DNA from: Novosphingobium sp. G106
Lineage (GTDB): Bacteria; Pseudomonadota; Alphaproteobacteria; Sphingomonadales; Sphingomonadaceae
Assembly: GCF_019075875.1 (NCBI RefSeq)
Contig: NZ_JAHOOZ010000001.1
Coordinates: forward strand, 2,480,001 to 2,544,000
Direction of reading: 5' to 3'
DNA length: 64,000 bases
Shown in pieces: positions 38,796 through 47,751 of the stretch (positions within the stretch are counted from its first letter, which is position 1; the number at the start of each line of letters is the position of its first letter). The notes beneath the pieces were generated by a model that saw nothing but the letters and a program-made list of their open reading frames with translations, searched no databases and was not told the DNA's origin. The position numbers and the translations under genes were made by a program.

Positions 38796-39239
38796 ATGCG
38801 TAAGCTCGCAGGTCTTTCAATCGCTCTGGCGTCGCTAGTCGCAGCGGTCTCACCCGCTCAGGCTCAACAGGCCCATTTGCCGATAGCGCCTGGAATCTGG
38901 GTCAAAACCGATACGCAGTGCAGCGCGACCGTCATGGCATATGTTTATGACCGCGGCAGATTTGGTTCAGTGTATTTCTACGGGCCCGGCCATTCGATGG
39001 GGCCCGCCAACGAGACCGAACCGCTTTCGCGCGTCTCAGCGGGTATGAACGGATTTAACGTCATCAACGATGGCCCGATCGAAGTTGCTGCCCGGGAGAA
39101 TGGACAAGCTGTTGTTCGAGCGGTTTCGCTGAGCGAGGGCGTCCAATGGAGCGAGACTGTGAGGCCGTGCCCCTTGGTCTCGCTCTCAGCTAGATTTCAG
39201 GCTGGGCTCACCCGGCTAGGTCTGACAGGCCGACCATAG
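38796..39239 (+). CDS. exported hypothetical protein
   Basis: 147 residues, signal peptide MRKLAGLSIALASLVAAVSPAQA, then a small body with a cysteine pair (TQCSATV, RPCPLVS). GGGGA 6 bases before the ATG at 38796. No known domain; likely periplasmic. Confidence 0.7.
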   Translation: MRKLAGLSIALASLVAAVSPAQAQQAHLPIAPGIWVKTDTQCSATVMAYVYDRGRFGSVYFYGPGHSMGPANETEPLSRVSAGMNGFNVINDGPIEVAARENGQAVVRAVSLSEGVQWSETVRPCPLVSLSARFQAGLTRLGLTGRP

Positions 39240-39323
39240 CGCAATCGGGTTGACCATCCGGACGATCGCCAATTTGCTTGCAGCGCCTACGGCTCCCTAT
39301 CACTCGTCTAGCCAATCCGCCAA

Positions 39324-39719
39324 TCAGTTGTCGGCAATGTTGGCGGCGGGTTTGTTTAGCAAAGAGGTTATCGCAGCAACGAGCTGGGCGTCGGCAAAGG
39401 GCTTTTGGAGAATTAGGCTGTTGGGTACCCCGCGGGCCGGCCAGTCCGCCGCGCTGTCGCCCGTGATATACACGACGGGCAACAGAGGATTTATCTCCCG
39501 TGCCCGCCGCGCCACCTCCCAACCATCTGGACCAGAGCCAAGCCGTATGTCCGTGATGAGACCGGCGAGCGGCGGGTCCTGATTGCCGAGCGCGCCAATC
39601 GCCTGAGCACCGTCACAAGCAAAGGCGACGGCGAACCCTCCCTCCTCAAGCGTATCGCCCGAAGCAAGGCGGAGAAGGGGCTCGTCTTCGACGAGAAGCA
39701 GCAACACCTGGTCGGTCAT
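39324..39719 (-). CDS. single-domain response regulator
   Basis: Receiver domain only, 131 residues: VEDEPLLRL acidic pair, phospho-acceptor Asp in ITDIRLGSGPDG, Thr in YITGDSA, Lys in LQKPFAD. No output domain, so it probably signals through protein contact. The histidine kinase at 39873 on the same strand, 153 bases upstream, is its likely partner. Confidence 0.9.
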   Translation of the reverse strand: MTDQVLLLLVEDEPLLRLASGDTLEEGGFAVAFACDGAQAIGALGNQDPPLAGLITDIRLGSGPDGWEVARRAREINPLLPVVYITGDSAADWPARGVPNSLILQKPFADAQLVAAITSLLNKPAANIADN

Positions 39720-39872
39720 TTGGGCCCCTTACGGCGTTTCGCAGGTTCGACCGCTGCTACCACTCCGCGTAATGCCACGAGCGCGCGAGTGGTTCAGTTC
39801 AAAAGTGTTCAAACCGCTTTAAGTTCCAAGCATTTGGGTTGGCATTTCCCAATCTCGGCCGCGGCACTCTGG

Positions 39873-40817
39873 TTATGCGCGGCCGAGCTTGTTCGACGGC
39901 GTGATTGTGCAGATAACGCCGCTTGGCGGATAGTCGATCGCCACATCATAGGCGGGTTGGCCTGCAAAGAGCTGGGCCCCTAAGCCCTTTCGTTGGGACG
40001 ACGCGACCGTAGGGCCCCCTTCCTCCCGCCACTCCAGGCGGAAGGGTTCGGGCTCGGGCGTCCATTTTACGCAGACTCTTCCTTCCGGCGCGGACAAAGC
40101 GCCATGCTTCAATGCATTTGTGCAAAGCTCGTGAAGGATGAGAAGCAAATGATGGGCCATTTCTGCCGGCAACTTTCGTGAGGGACCATCGACGGCGAAA
40201 CCCCCGTCCCGCATGAAAGCAGTGGCAGCCTGGGATATCAATTCTCGCACCTCCGCGCCTTCCCGAGCTTGGTTCTGGAGTACCCGGTTGGCCTTCGACA
40301 GGGCAAAAATGCGGCCGAGCAAGTCGCGCTTCAGATCTTCGATGTTATTGCCCTTCGACGTTCTGACCAGAGCAATTACCACGGCCAAAGTATTTTGAAT
40401 CCGGTGATACATCTCTCGGTTGAGGAGCTCGCGTTCTTCGGCTGTTTGCTCCGCTTTCCGCACCGCGCGCCTCAAAGTGTCGCCAGTGGCGATGAGTATC
40501 GCGCAGGACACACAGAAGAACACGAAAATGGCGAGGTCAGGTGGACCGGGATCTTCCATCCATGGCCGCGCCAGGAAAACCCGGCTAACGACGACAGCGG
40601 AGATGACCGTAGCAAAGGTAGCCCATCTCCATCCGAGAAAGACCGCGCAGAGCATGACGGCCGGATAATAGGTGACGAATGGAACCGGGTTTGCGCTCGC
40701 CCCCAGAGCGAAGCGCAGACCAGTGGGCACGATAACGACTAGGAATGTGAGCAAAGCTTTTGCGGGAAATCGGGGTTCAGCGATTATGGCTGCCCTCACA
40801 AAATCCAGTCTTGTCAC
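39873..40817 (-). CDS. HWE-family sensor histidine kinase
   Basis: Four N-terminal hydrophobic helices (about residues 20-110) with short loops, then HisKA_2 with EMYHRIQNTLAVVIALVR (phospho-His) and an HWE-type ATPase with HELCTNALKHGAL and LEWREEGGP (W-x-E). The GTG start at 40817 has GGGAGGGG upstream; a TTG eight codons earlier is weaker. Membrane-bound light/redox/stress kinases of alphaproteobacteria look like this; the input is unknown. It pairs with the receiver at 39324. Confidence 0.88.
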   Translation of the reverse strand: MTRLDFVRAAIIAEPRFPAKALLTFLVVIVPTGLRFALGASANPVPFVTYYPAVMLCAVFLGWRWATFATVISAVVVSRVFLARPWMEDPGPPDLAIFVFFCVSCAILIATGDTLRRAVRKAEQTAEERELLNREMYHRIQNTLAVVIALVRTSKGNNIEDLKRDLLGRIFALSKANRVLQNQAREGAEVRELISQAATAFMRDGGFAVDGPSRKLPAEMAHHLLLILHELCTNALKHGALSAPEGRVCVKWTPEPEPFRLEWREEGGPTVASSQRKGLGAQLFAGQPAYDVAIDYPPSGVICTITPSNKLGRA

Positions 40818-41135
40818 GCCCCCCTCCCGCTTCAGCTCCAACGTGAACGGAGCGGGCTTGTCGCGCTACGTCAACCAGGTTTTTATTCGCCCGCTCGCGC
40901 GGCGGCGAGCATGGTGGGCGCACCGCAGAGGGCGAAAACTTGATCGCCGCCACTTCCGGCAAATTAAATCAAATTTCGGTTAGCGCTGATGAACCGCAGG
41001 TTCGGAGGGGAAGTCTAATCGGACGGTGTTCATCGCCGCTGGGAGGAATACCATGAACAGGCGGCCGGTTTTGGAAGCCGATCCTATCGTCGGGAACGTC
41101 GGCTGTGTCGGCGGTCGCCGGCGAGCGTTCAGGCC
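40818..41135. other. gene-free spacer containing repeat copy 2
   Basis: An apparent 54-codon frame with a good ribosome site (GGGAGGA before ATG 41053) coincides with the 59-bp repeat at 41055, so I do not call it a gene. Confidence 0.5.
41055..41113 (+). repeat. 59-bp intergenic repeat, copy 2
   Basis: GAACAGGCGGCCGGTTTTGG at the start and GGCTGTGTCGGCG at the end; spacing of 39 to the GAACG box as in the other copies. Confidence 0.55.
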
Positions 41136-41693
41136 TCACCAACGGTCACCACTATCGGGCGAGAGCGGGCGCTCGTATGACGGGTCGGTCCGGTCCCGGT
41201 TTCCTCTGAGATAGCCAGAGCCGGGCAGGAAGGCACCAGTCGGCAGCGTTGCCTTGCCCCCAAGTGCTATTTCCACCGTCGAGCGCCGGAGCACGATCCG
41301 CCATTCGCCATCGCGCTTCTCGAGGCGGTCGATGTAACGGCCAGCCAGCACGCGCCCGGTCTCCCCGCCCTTGTCGAGGAACATGCCCAGACTGTAGCTT
41401 TCGGCATGAGCGACATCGCCGTCGATTTCACACATGTGCATCGTCACATTGTGCAGGTTGGCGTCGAAGAGCTTGCCGTGGGCCGCGTTGGCATGCGTGC
41501 CATAGCCCGGGCCCGGTACCCGGTTCTGGCCAACCTCGTGCAGGCCGTCATTGTGGTAGCTGCCTGCGGTCAGTTCGGCATCGAACCGGTCGTTGCCGCG
41601 CGAATTGCGCTTGATGCAGTCGAATATCGCCTGACGGTCGGTCATCTCCTGCATTTTGGCTTCAAGTGCCGCGAGGCGTTCCTCAGTGGTCAT
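41136..41693 (-). CDS. SnoaL-like (NTF2-fold) protein
   Basis: About 185 residues. ERLAALEAKMQEMTDRQAIFDCIKRNSRG then a cone-shaped NTF2 fold with HNVTMHMCEIDGDVAHAESY and GRYIDRLEKRDGEWRIVLRR. This group includes dehydratases, isomerases and unknown catabolic enzymes. The start is the second ATG (41693), with GAGAGG 7 bases upstream. Last gene of the TauD operon. Confidence 0.85.
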   Translation of the reverse strand: MTTEERLAALEAKMQEMTDRQAIFDCIKRNSRGNDRFDAELTAGSYHNDGLHEVGQNRVPGPGYGTHANAAHGKLFDANLHNVTMHMCEIDGDVAHAESYSLGMFLDKGGETGRVLAGRYIDRLEKRDGEWRIVLRRSTVEIALGGKATLPTGAFLPGSGYLRGNRDRTDPSYERPLSPDSGDRW

Positions 41694-41719
41694 CAGCATT
41701 CCTCTCGGATGATGCGGGG

Positions 41720-42592
41720 TCAGCCCGCGTAACGGTGTTCGGGGCGGCCTTTGACGCCGAGCCCATCGATGACGAAAAGCGCGCCGGCCCCTTCCTCGGT
41801 GGGCTCTCCTTGGGTGCCGTGCGCGATCGTCGTTACGAACAGGCGATCGAGATCGGGGCCGCCGAAAGCGACGCTTGAGACGAGCTTGACGGGCATATCG
41901 ATGGCCCGCTCGAGCGAGCCGTTGGGGCGATAAACGCCGATCTGGCCGCCCTGGTACACCGCCACCCAAAAGAGCCCGTCGGCATCGACGGTGGCGCCGT
42001 CCGGCAAGCCTCCGAGGGCGCGCGTGTTCACGAAAGGGCGCCGGTTCGATACCGCGCCAGTTTCGATGTCGTAGTCGTAGGCGAAGGTCGTATCGACCCA
42101 GCTGTCCGAGAAGTAGAAGGTCTTCTCGTCGGGCGACCAGCACGGGCTGTTCGAGAAATGGATTCCGGAATCGAGCTGCGTCACCCTTCCGTCGGGATCG
42201 AGGCGGAACAGCCCGCCATCAGGTGCAGGCGCTGCGAAATTGGCCGTGCTGCCGCCGATCAGAAAGCGTCCCTGGCTGTCGATCTTGCCGTCGTTGTAGA
42301 CGTAGGGCGGCGGATCGCGGAGCGGATCAATCAGTTCGAGCACGCCGCTGTCGAGATCGAGAAAGTGGATGCCGCTGCGCAATGTCACCACCGCGCCGCC
42401 GCCGCGCCTCAGGACCAGGGTTGTGATCACGGTCGGCATGTCGAGCGTACGCGTGGTGCCGGTCTCGGGATTGTAGGAGTGGACCTTCCAGCCAGCGTTG
42501 TCGATGTAGTGGAGCTCGCCGCGCTCAGCGTCCCACATCGGGTTTTCGCCGCCTTTGCATTCCGGTGCAGCCAGTCTCGTTATCTTTATCAC
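41720..42592 (-). CDS. SMP-30/gluconolactonase family hydrolase
   Basis: 290 residues, six-bladed propeller: CKGGENPMWDAERGELHYID (metal-site Glu), NDGKIDSQGRFLIGG, SNSPCWSPDEKTFYFSDS, GLPDGATVDADGLFWVAVYQGG. Calcium/zinc-dependent lactonases. GTG start with GGAG upstream. It probably opens a lactone made by an upstream oxygenase in this operon (inference). Confidence 0.9.
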   Translation of the reverse strand: MIKITRLAAPECKGGENPMWDAERGELHYIDNAGWKVHSYNPETGTTRTLDMPTVITTLVLRRGGGAVVTLRSGIHFLDLDSGVLELIDPLRDPPPYVYNDGKIDSQGRFLIGGSTANFAAPAPDGGLFRLDPDGRVTQLDSGIHFSNSPCWSPDEKTFYFSDSWVDTTFAYDYDIETGAVSNRRPFVNTRALGGLPDGATVDADGLFWVAVYQGGQIGVYRPNGSLERAIDMPVKLVSSVAFGGPDLDRLFVTTIAHGTQGEPTEEGAGALFVIDGLGVKGRPEHRYAG

Positions 42593-42617
42593 TTTTTCTA
42601 CTCCATCGGCCTGCCGC

Positions 42618-42923
42618 TCAGGCAGGCCGAACGCTTTTCACCGGATGGAAATGGACCGTGGTCTTGGCGGCTGCGACGAAGGGCAGCACGAGCTCGCGGA
42701 ACTTGGCATGCGCCGGCTCGGGCCGAGATTCCTGATGCGCCTCGATCGACTGCCATTCGGCGAGGAACATGACGTTGTCGGCGTCCTCCTCGCCGCGCAG
42801 CGCGGTGAACGAGATGATGCCGGTGAAGGTCTGGGTGAGCGGGATCGCCTGTTCGGTGAGGACGGTGAGGAACTCGTCCATCATGCCAGGCTTGATGGTT
42901 ATTTCGGCGCGTTCGAGGACCAT
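42618..42923 (-). CDS. antibiotic biosynthesis monooxygenase (ABM) domain protein
   Basis: 101 residues, dimeric ferredoxin-like fold: AEITIKPGMMDEFLTVLTE, IISFTALRGEEDADNVMFL, EWQSIEAHQESR. Cofactor-free quinol oxidation is a common activity of the family. 25 bases upstream of the SMP-30 gene and 6 after TauD, on the same strand. Confidence 0.85.
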   Translation of the reverse strand: MVLERAEITIKPGMMDEFLTVLTEQAIPLTQTFTGIISFTALRGEEDADNVMFLAEWQSIEAHQESRPEPAHAKFRELVLPFVAAAKTTVHFHPVKSVRPA

Positions 42924-42929
42924 GGCAGG

Positions 42930-43799
42930 TCAATACATCGCGTCGGAGAGCTGGCCCGTTTGGGCCGTAGTGGCCTCGCGCCCCTTCAGCGTCGTGCGGT
43001 GCATCACGCGGCCAGCGGCATCGTCGTACGGATAGGAGCGGTGCAGCAGCCCCGGATTGTTGAAGATCACGAGGTCGCCGTCGTGCCACTTGTGACGATA
43101 GGTGAAGCGATTCTGGATGCACCATGCGAGCAGTTCGTCGAGTAGCGCGCGGCTTTCTCCCCCGGCCATGCCGGCGATGTCGTTCGCGGTCGAGCCGATC
43201 AGCAGTGCCGACTTCCCGCTCTCCTGCGTCCAGACGAGCGGATGCTCGAGACGCGGGAAGATCGCGTCCCAGCGAGCGAAATCTTCTACCGACGGATGCT
43301 CGTAGAGGCGGCGAAGGGAGGACGAAAGGCAATGACCGACCGTGAGCCCGGCGAGGCGCTGCTTCTTCTCATCGGGCAGCGCAGCATAGGCGGCGTGCAG
43401 GTTGGCAAAGCCGGTATCCCCGCCCACCTTAGGCGCGCTCTCGCACTTGAGCAGCGTCGCCTTCACCGGGACCGAGTAGGACATCCCGTCCATGTGCCAG
43501 AAGTCGTTGCCGAGGATGAACTCGCGCTGGGTCTTGTCGTCCTTGTCGAGCGCGATGCGGAAGATGCCCTTGTTGCTCGCAGCCGAGCCGTCGTCGGTCA
43601 CCTTGTTCTCGTGCATGTCGCCCAGCGCTGCCGTCAGCGCGAGGAAGATGTCATCGCTCATGTGGACTTGGGGGAAGACCAACACGTTGTAGTAGTTGAG
43701 CGCGCCGAGCAGCAGCTCGGCCGCTCCATCGGCCAGCACCGCCTCGGGCTCGACTTCAACGGTAGCGCCGGTCTCCGACGTGATTGGCTTGATGATCAT
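42930..43799 (-). CDS. TauD/TfdA family Fe(II)/2-oxoglutarate dioxygenase
   Basis: 289 residues. Iron-binding His-x-Asp in DFWHMDGMSY and the distal His in GLLHRSYPYDDAAGRVMHR with the 2-oxoglutarate Arg. TfdA-like members cleave ethers or hydroxylate; the substrate is unknown. First gene of a four-gene operon (TauD, ABM, SMP-30, SnoaL) read away from a TetR gene with a palindromic operator between. Confidence 0.9.
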   Translation of the reverse strand: MIIKPITSETGATVEVEPEAVLADGAAELLLGALNYYNVLVFPQVHMSDDIFLALTAALGDMHENKVTDDGSAASNKGIFRIALDKDDKTQREFILGNDFWHMDGMSYSVPVKATLLKCESAPKVGGDTGFANLHAAYAALPDEKKQRLAGLTVGHCLSSSLRRLYEHPSVEDFARWDAIFPRLEHPLVWTQESGKSALLIGSTANDIAGMAGGESRALLDELLAWCIQNRFTYRHKWHDGDLVIFNNPGLLHRSYPYDDAAGRVMHRTTLKGREATTAQTGQLSDAMY

Positions 43800-43826
43800 C
43801 CTCTCACTTTCCCGTGGGCCTCGAAT

Positions 43827-43848
43827 CTACTAAACACATGTTTAGTAG
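43827..43848. promoter_or_regulatory. TetR operator between TauD operon and tetR1
   Basis: Perfect 10-base arms CTACTAAACA and TGTTTAGTAG with a 2-base centre, placed between divergent genes. The TetR encoded at 43927 is the likely ligand-controlled repressor of both sides. Confidence 0.75.
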
Positions 43849-43926
43849 TGTGTGCCATTGTCGTCAACGGCAGCGTCCTGCATGGCGTGCCATGGCGCCG
43901 CATCGCGCGCGGGAGGAAACGGGTCA

Positions 43927-44508
43927 GTGAACAAGCCCAAGCGGATCCGGCGCGATCCCGAGACGACACGAACGCTCATCCTCGACGCGACCGAACGGCT
44001 GATGGTGGACGAAGGCTATGCCGCCGTCACCTCGCGCCGCGTCGCGCAGGAAGTCGGCATCAACGGAGCGACAGTCCACTATTACTATCCCGCCACAGAT
44101 GATCTCTTCATCGCCCTTCACAAGCGGATGACCGAGCGGCAGTTGGCGGAGTTCGAGCAGGTCATGACAGCGGAAGATCCGCTTGCCGCGCTCTGGACCT
44201 TTCAGTCGGGGTGGACCCAGTCAGCTCTTGGAGTTGAGTTCCTCGCTCTGGCTAACCACCGCAAGAGCATCCGTGACGTCCTTGCCGGCACGACCGACGA
44301 AGCTCGCGATGCCCAGACTCAAGCCCTCGCCCGCGTCTCAAGCCAATCGGTGATCGATCCCGAAATCCTTCCGCCAATTGCTCTGACCACGATCCTCGTG
44401 GCGATCGCCAGGACACTGGCGAATGAGGAGCGCGTCGGGATTACGCGCGGTCACGAGGAAGTTCGAACCTTCGTCAAATGGGCTTTGGCCAACCTTCGGC
44501 GACCTTAA
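43927..44508 (+). CDS. TetR family regulator (tetR1)
   Basis: 193 residues. N-terminal HTH: TLILDATERLMVDEGYAAVTSRRVAQEVGINGATVHYYY, then a helical ligand domain. The GTG at 43927 with GGGAGGAA 9 bases upstream was preferred to an ATG-type start further up. Divergent from the TauD operon. Confidence 0.88.
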   Translation: MNKPKRIRRDPETTRTLILDATERLMVDEGYAAVTSRRVAQEVGINGATVHYYYPATDDLFIALHKRMTERQLAEFEQVMTAEDPLAALWTFQSGWTQSALGVEFLALANHRKSIRDVLAGTTDEARDAQTQALARVSSQSVIDPEILPPIALTTILVAIARTLANEERVGITRGHEEVRTFVKWALANLRRP

Positions 44509-44564
44509 CGAACGGAAGGTTTCGGGAAGTTCAATCGAGGCCGCGAATGGCGGTTATGTCGGCG
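44506..44564 (+). repeat. 59-bp intergenic repeat, copy 3
   Basis: Starts in the tetR1 stop codon (TAACGAACGGAAGGTTTC) and ends GGTTATGTCGGCG; 17 bases are identical to copy 5. Confidence 0.6.
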
Positions 44565-44609
44565 TCAGTCGCCGCAGGGAAAGGAGCAGAATATCCTGCG
44601 TCTCCAAAC

Positions 44610-44855
44610 TTACGGTGGCGGTTCAATCGCGCTGGCGCTTTGCTGATCAATTTCTGCTATGCGATCTCGCAGGCCCGCGACAGTCTCTTCGGTCGTCAGA
44701 TCGAAGTAAGGAATATCATACTGGGGCTGCATCGCCTCGATGCCCCTGATAAGCTCCAAAAGCTGTGCCTTTTGCTTCGCAAAAACTCCTGATCGATCGA
44801 AGATATGATCGCAGTTGCGCGGGGCCGGCTCTGCGGGAAGCAAGGTCTTATCCAT
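44610..44855 (-). CDS. possible small hypothetical protein
   Basis: 81 residues with ordinary composition (DRSGVFAKQKAQLLELIRGI, TTEETVAGLRDRIAEI). No ribosome site is clear and no family is known. It could be a gene remnant; other frames across it are poorer. Confidence 0.35.
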   Translation of the reverse strand: MDKTLLPAEPAPRNCDHIFDRSGVFAKQKAQLLELIRGIEAMQPQYDIPYFDLTTEETVAGLRDRIAEIDQQSASAIEPPP

Positions 44856-45202
44856 TCGCGTGACATATCACGCCTGCGCTGTGGCGTCGAATTTGGGATC
44901 TGAACGAAAGGCGGGTCTCGGGAGGCGGGTCCAAACGCTCGAACGGCCGCTACGTCGGCGAATGCGGCAGGTCCCGAGCAACGTGAGCCGTTGACCCGCA
45001 TCAGAACGGCCGCTCTTGCCGGATCCCGTCGTTCCTATTTCTTTGAACTAAATGGGCAGCAGAGAGCCTTGAGGCGGCCGTTTATGATTGAGACCCCTTC
45101 CAAGTAGAAGCAATCGCCCCGTGCACAGCACGCAATCGCTTAACGGCTTTATCATTTGTGGATCTACGCGGCCGGGAAGCAACGGACGCAGCCTTAGCTT
45201 AA
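44856..45202. other. gene-free spacer with repeat copy 4
   Basis: Between the possible small ORF and tetR2. Contains repeat copy 4; no gene supported. Confidence 0.5.
44902..44960 (+). repeat. 59-bp intergenic repeat, copy 4
   Basis: GAACGAAAGGCGGGTCTCGGGA start, GGCCGCTACGTCGGCG end. Confidence 0.55.
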
Positions 45203-45784
45203 TTAGCCCGCTGAGATTTTGCCAGTCACTTGGAGACTGTCAAGCATCTGCTCGACGACGGCGCGTGTTTCCGCATGCCCCTGATCGCGACCCAAGCCCG
45301 TCTCAGCAGCGAGTCCGTGTGCGATCCCCTGGATGATGATTGCGATGACCTCGGCTGGGAGGACCAAAGTCACGCCTCTCTCCCGGAAGTGGCGCTCTAT
45401 CGCCTTGACCTGCATCTCTCGAAAGGCATCCATATATTTTCGTACTTCAGCCGCGATGGTCGGTTCATGGCCTGCCAAGACCGTGAAGGCAGTCGCCGTG
45501 GCGCTTGCGTCCGGCTCCTCCTCCCAAAGGACGCGCAGTGGATCGCCTATCGCAAACGCGGCCTCAAGCCGAGCGAGGCCGGTATCGCCATAGTGCCGTA
45601 CCACGGCGAGTAGCAGTTCTTGTGTCGTGCGAAAATAATAAGGCACGATCTGACGGCTCATCCCGACAAGGTCGGCAACACGACGCGCCGTGACGGCCGC
45701 GTAGCCTTCGGTTCGGATGACCTTCACGGCCGCCTCGATCAGCAGCGTTCTGCTTTCTTCAGCCAGGCGACGCGATTTCACCAT
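45203..45784 (-). CDS. TetR family regulator (tetR2)
   Basis: 193 residues; HTH in LLIEAAVKVIRTEGYAAVTARRVADLVGMSRQIVPYYF. Start ATG at 45784 with GTAGGA just upstream. Divergent from the P450 gene at 45899, with palindromic sites between them. Confidence 0.88.
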   Translation of the reverse strand: MVKSRRLAEESRTLLIEAAVKVIRTEGYAAVTARRVADLVGMSRQIVPYYFRTTQELLLAVVRHYGDTGLARLEAAFAIGDPLRVLWEEEPDASATATAFTVLAGHEPTIAAEVRKYMDAFREMQVKAIERHFRERGVTLVLPAEVIAIIIQGIAHGLAAETGLGRDQGHAETRAVVEQMLDSLQVTGKISAG

Positions 45785-45822
45785 TCCTACAATCCTGCCT
45801 CTCGCAACGGCCGAACAACTAA

Positions 45823-45867
45823 CTAGCACAGTTGACAGCCCATCCAGTTAGCTAGCACATGTGCTAG
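45823..45867. promoter_or_regulatory. TetR operator region between tetR2 and P450
   Basis: A perfect 16-base palindrome CTAGCACATGTGCTAG (45852-45867) and a half-site CTAGCAC (45823-45829) 30 bases away. The centre CACATG resembles the tetR1 operator, suggesting related regulators. Overlaps the expected promoters of both genes. Confidence 0.7.
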
Positions 45868-45898
45868 TCGTGACGAAAGAGCCGCCGGGAGAGCTGAA

Positions 45899-47131
45899 AT
45901 GAAAGAAGTAAGCCCGCCTCTGACCCTGCTGTCGCCAGAAGCGATGGCTTGTCCCTTCGATACATATGACGCCATGCGGGCCGAGAGCGCAGCTTACAAA
46001 GACGCGTTCACCGGCTTCTACGTCGTCACACGGTATGACGATCTGCGCGCAGTGATGACCAACCCCGAGACCTTCTCCAGCAAGGTTGACGGCTTGGCAG
46101 CGCGGTCGAGCATACAGGAGGAACTGGACCGCATGTATGCGGACGCCGGGCTTGCGCTTGCAGAAGTCATCGTGGGTGTCGATCCCCCAGTCCACCGCCG
46201 TCATCGCTCGCTCGTCGACAAGGTTTTCAGCCCCCGCCGGGTACGTGAGGCTGAGCCTGGAATTGCGGCCCTGATCGACAGTCTCGTCGCCCGGTTCCCG
46301 TCCGGCCCTTTTGACTTCCACGATCAGTTCGCTCTGCCGTTGCCGATGTGGATTATCGCTGATCAACTTGGCCTGCCCCAAGACCGCAAGGAAGACTTCA
46401 AGCGTTGGTCGGATGCAAGCGTCAACCTCGTCAACCAGGGCCGCAGCAACGAGCAGGAGATTGCCGATGCCAGGGCGGTGATCGAGATGCGCCGCTACTT
46501 CATCGAGCAGGTGGCAAGGGTAAGGTCGTCACCCAATGCATCGCTTCTGAGCGCGCTAGCCAACACTGAGAACGACGGTGGCGAACTGATGACGCCCAAC
46601 GAGCTAAGCCTTCTTTTCCAAGTGCTGCTCGCGGCGGGAAATGAGACGACCACGCACGCCACCGGTTCGGCGATGTATCGCCTGACGCAGGACAGCGACC
46701 TTCAGGATCACCTTCGCGCAGAACCAGCGCTGATACCGGCGTTCATTGAGGAAGTCCTTCGGCTCGATGCACCCCTGCAGGGTCTTTTCCGCATCGCCCG
46801 CAAGGCTGCGAAGATTGGCGATGTTGAAATACCCGAAGGTGCGATCATCAATGTCCGCTTCGGCGCGGGCAATCGCGACGCCGCTCAGTTCGCCTGTCCG
46901 TCAGAGGTTGACCTCGATCGCGGCAGGCCAAGCCATATGACCTTTGGCTACGGCATCCATCATTGCATCGGCAGTCAGCTCGCCCGGGCAGAGTTACGTC
47001 TCGCCTTCGAGCGTCTGCTCGGCGGATCGAAGGCGATCACGCTCGCCGATGTGCCCGATGCCTACGTGGTGCCGCCGCACTTCGTGGCCCGAGGCCCTCG
47101 TCGCCTAATGGTGGAGTTTCAACCAGCATGA
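45899..47131 (+). CDS. cytochrome P450 (P450-1)
   Basis: 410 residues. I-helix LLAAGNETTTHA, K-helix EEVLRLDAP (ExxR), haem loop FGYGIHHCIGSQLAR. Class I soluble bacterial P450; needs a ferredoxin and reductase, which are not in this window. The next gene's ATG overlaps its stop (ATGA). Confidence 0.94.
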   Translation: MKEVSPPLTLLSPEAMACPFDTYDAMRAESAAYKDAFTGFYVVTRYDDLRAVMTNPETFSSKVDGLAARSSIQEELDRMYADAGLALAEVIVGVDPPVHRRHRSLVDKVFSPRRVREAEPGIAALIDSLVARFPSGPFDFHDQFALPLPMWIIADQLGLPQDRKEDFKRWSDASVNLVNQGRSNEQEIADARAVIEMRRYFIEQVARVRSSPNASLLSALANTENDGGELMTPNELSLLFQVLLAAGNETTTHATGSAMYRLTQDSDLQDHLRAEPALIPAFIEEVLRLDAPLQGLFRIARKAAKIGDVEIPEGAIINVRFGAGNRDAAQFACPSEVDLDRGRPSHMTFGYGIHHCIGSQLARAELRLAFERLLGGSKAITLADVPDAYVVPPHFVARGPRRLMVEFQPA

Positions 47132-47541
47132 CGCAGATAGAGATTGTCGAACGATTTCTGGACGCCTTTCTCGCTCGCGATGCGGACACCGCTGCCGGGT
47201 TCGTGACCGAAGATTTCAGGCTGGAGGCAGTTCCAACCTCTCCTCAGGTTCTCGTCGGTCGCGACGCGCTATGCCAGGTCCTGCGTGAGGCAAACCTCGG
47301 GTTTCCACGGCCGCTTGACGGGGCCAGTCACGAAACTGGCCGCTGCGTTTCTGAGGGAGCGCTCGTCATGCAAGAACGGGTGGATCGCTTTCGCTTCGAG
47401 GGTCACCGTCTGGAGCTACGGATCGCGTCGATCTTTCAGTTTCGGGATGGGGTGATATGCAGCGAGACCGACTATTTCGATATGAATAGCTATGTCCGCA
47501 TGATGGCCTCAGTGGGGGTTGAGCTCAGGGCCGTAGGCTAG
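47128..47541 (+). CDS. SnoaL-like/limonene-epoxide-hydrolase-fold protein
   Basis: 137 residues: IEIVERFLDAFLARDADTAAGFVTEDF, then RFEGHRLELRIASIFQFRDGVICSETDYFD. The Arg/Asp pattern fits the limonene-1,2-epoxide hydrolase branch, so it may open an epoxide made by the P450 (inference). Translation is coupled to the P450 gene. Confidence 0.82.
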   Translation: MTQIEIVERFLDAFLARDADTAAGFVTEDFRLEAVPTSPQVLVGRDALCQVLREANLGFPRPLDGASHETGRCVSEGALVMQERVDRFRFEGHRLELRIASIFQFRDGVICSETDYFDMNSYVRMMASVGVELRAVG

Positions 47542-47689
47542 GAGCGTGGATCCATTCCTGACCAAATTGCATTGGCAGATGCGACATGCTGGACGCCGGC
47601 TTCTCGCATTACCTGACATTCGACATGCAAGTCTAAGACGGCTGGAATGGTCCCAGAGCCAGTCGCCGATGCCAACGGACCGACGTGAT

Positions 47690-47748
47690 GAACGAACGGA
47701 AGGTTTCAGGGAGCAGATCAAGATGGCTGAATGTCGGCAATGTCGGCG
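47690..47748 (+). repeat. 59-bp intergenic repeat, copy 5
   Basis: GAACGAACGGAAGGTTTCAGG start, GGCAATGTCGGCG end. It abuts the end of the SDR gene at 47752. Confidence 0.6.
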
Positions 47749-47751
47749 ACC

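Noticed and set aside
41053..41214. 54-codon ORF with a good ribosome site
   Set aside because: It coincides with copy 2 of the 59-bp repeat and its tail is low-complexity; no family resemblance.
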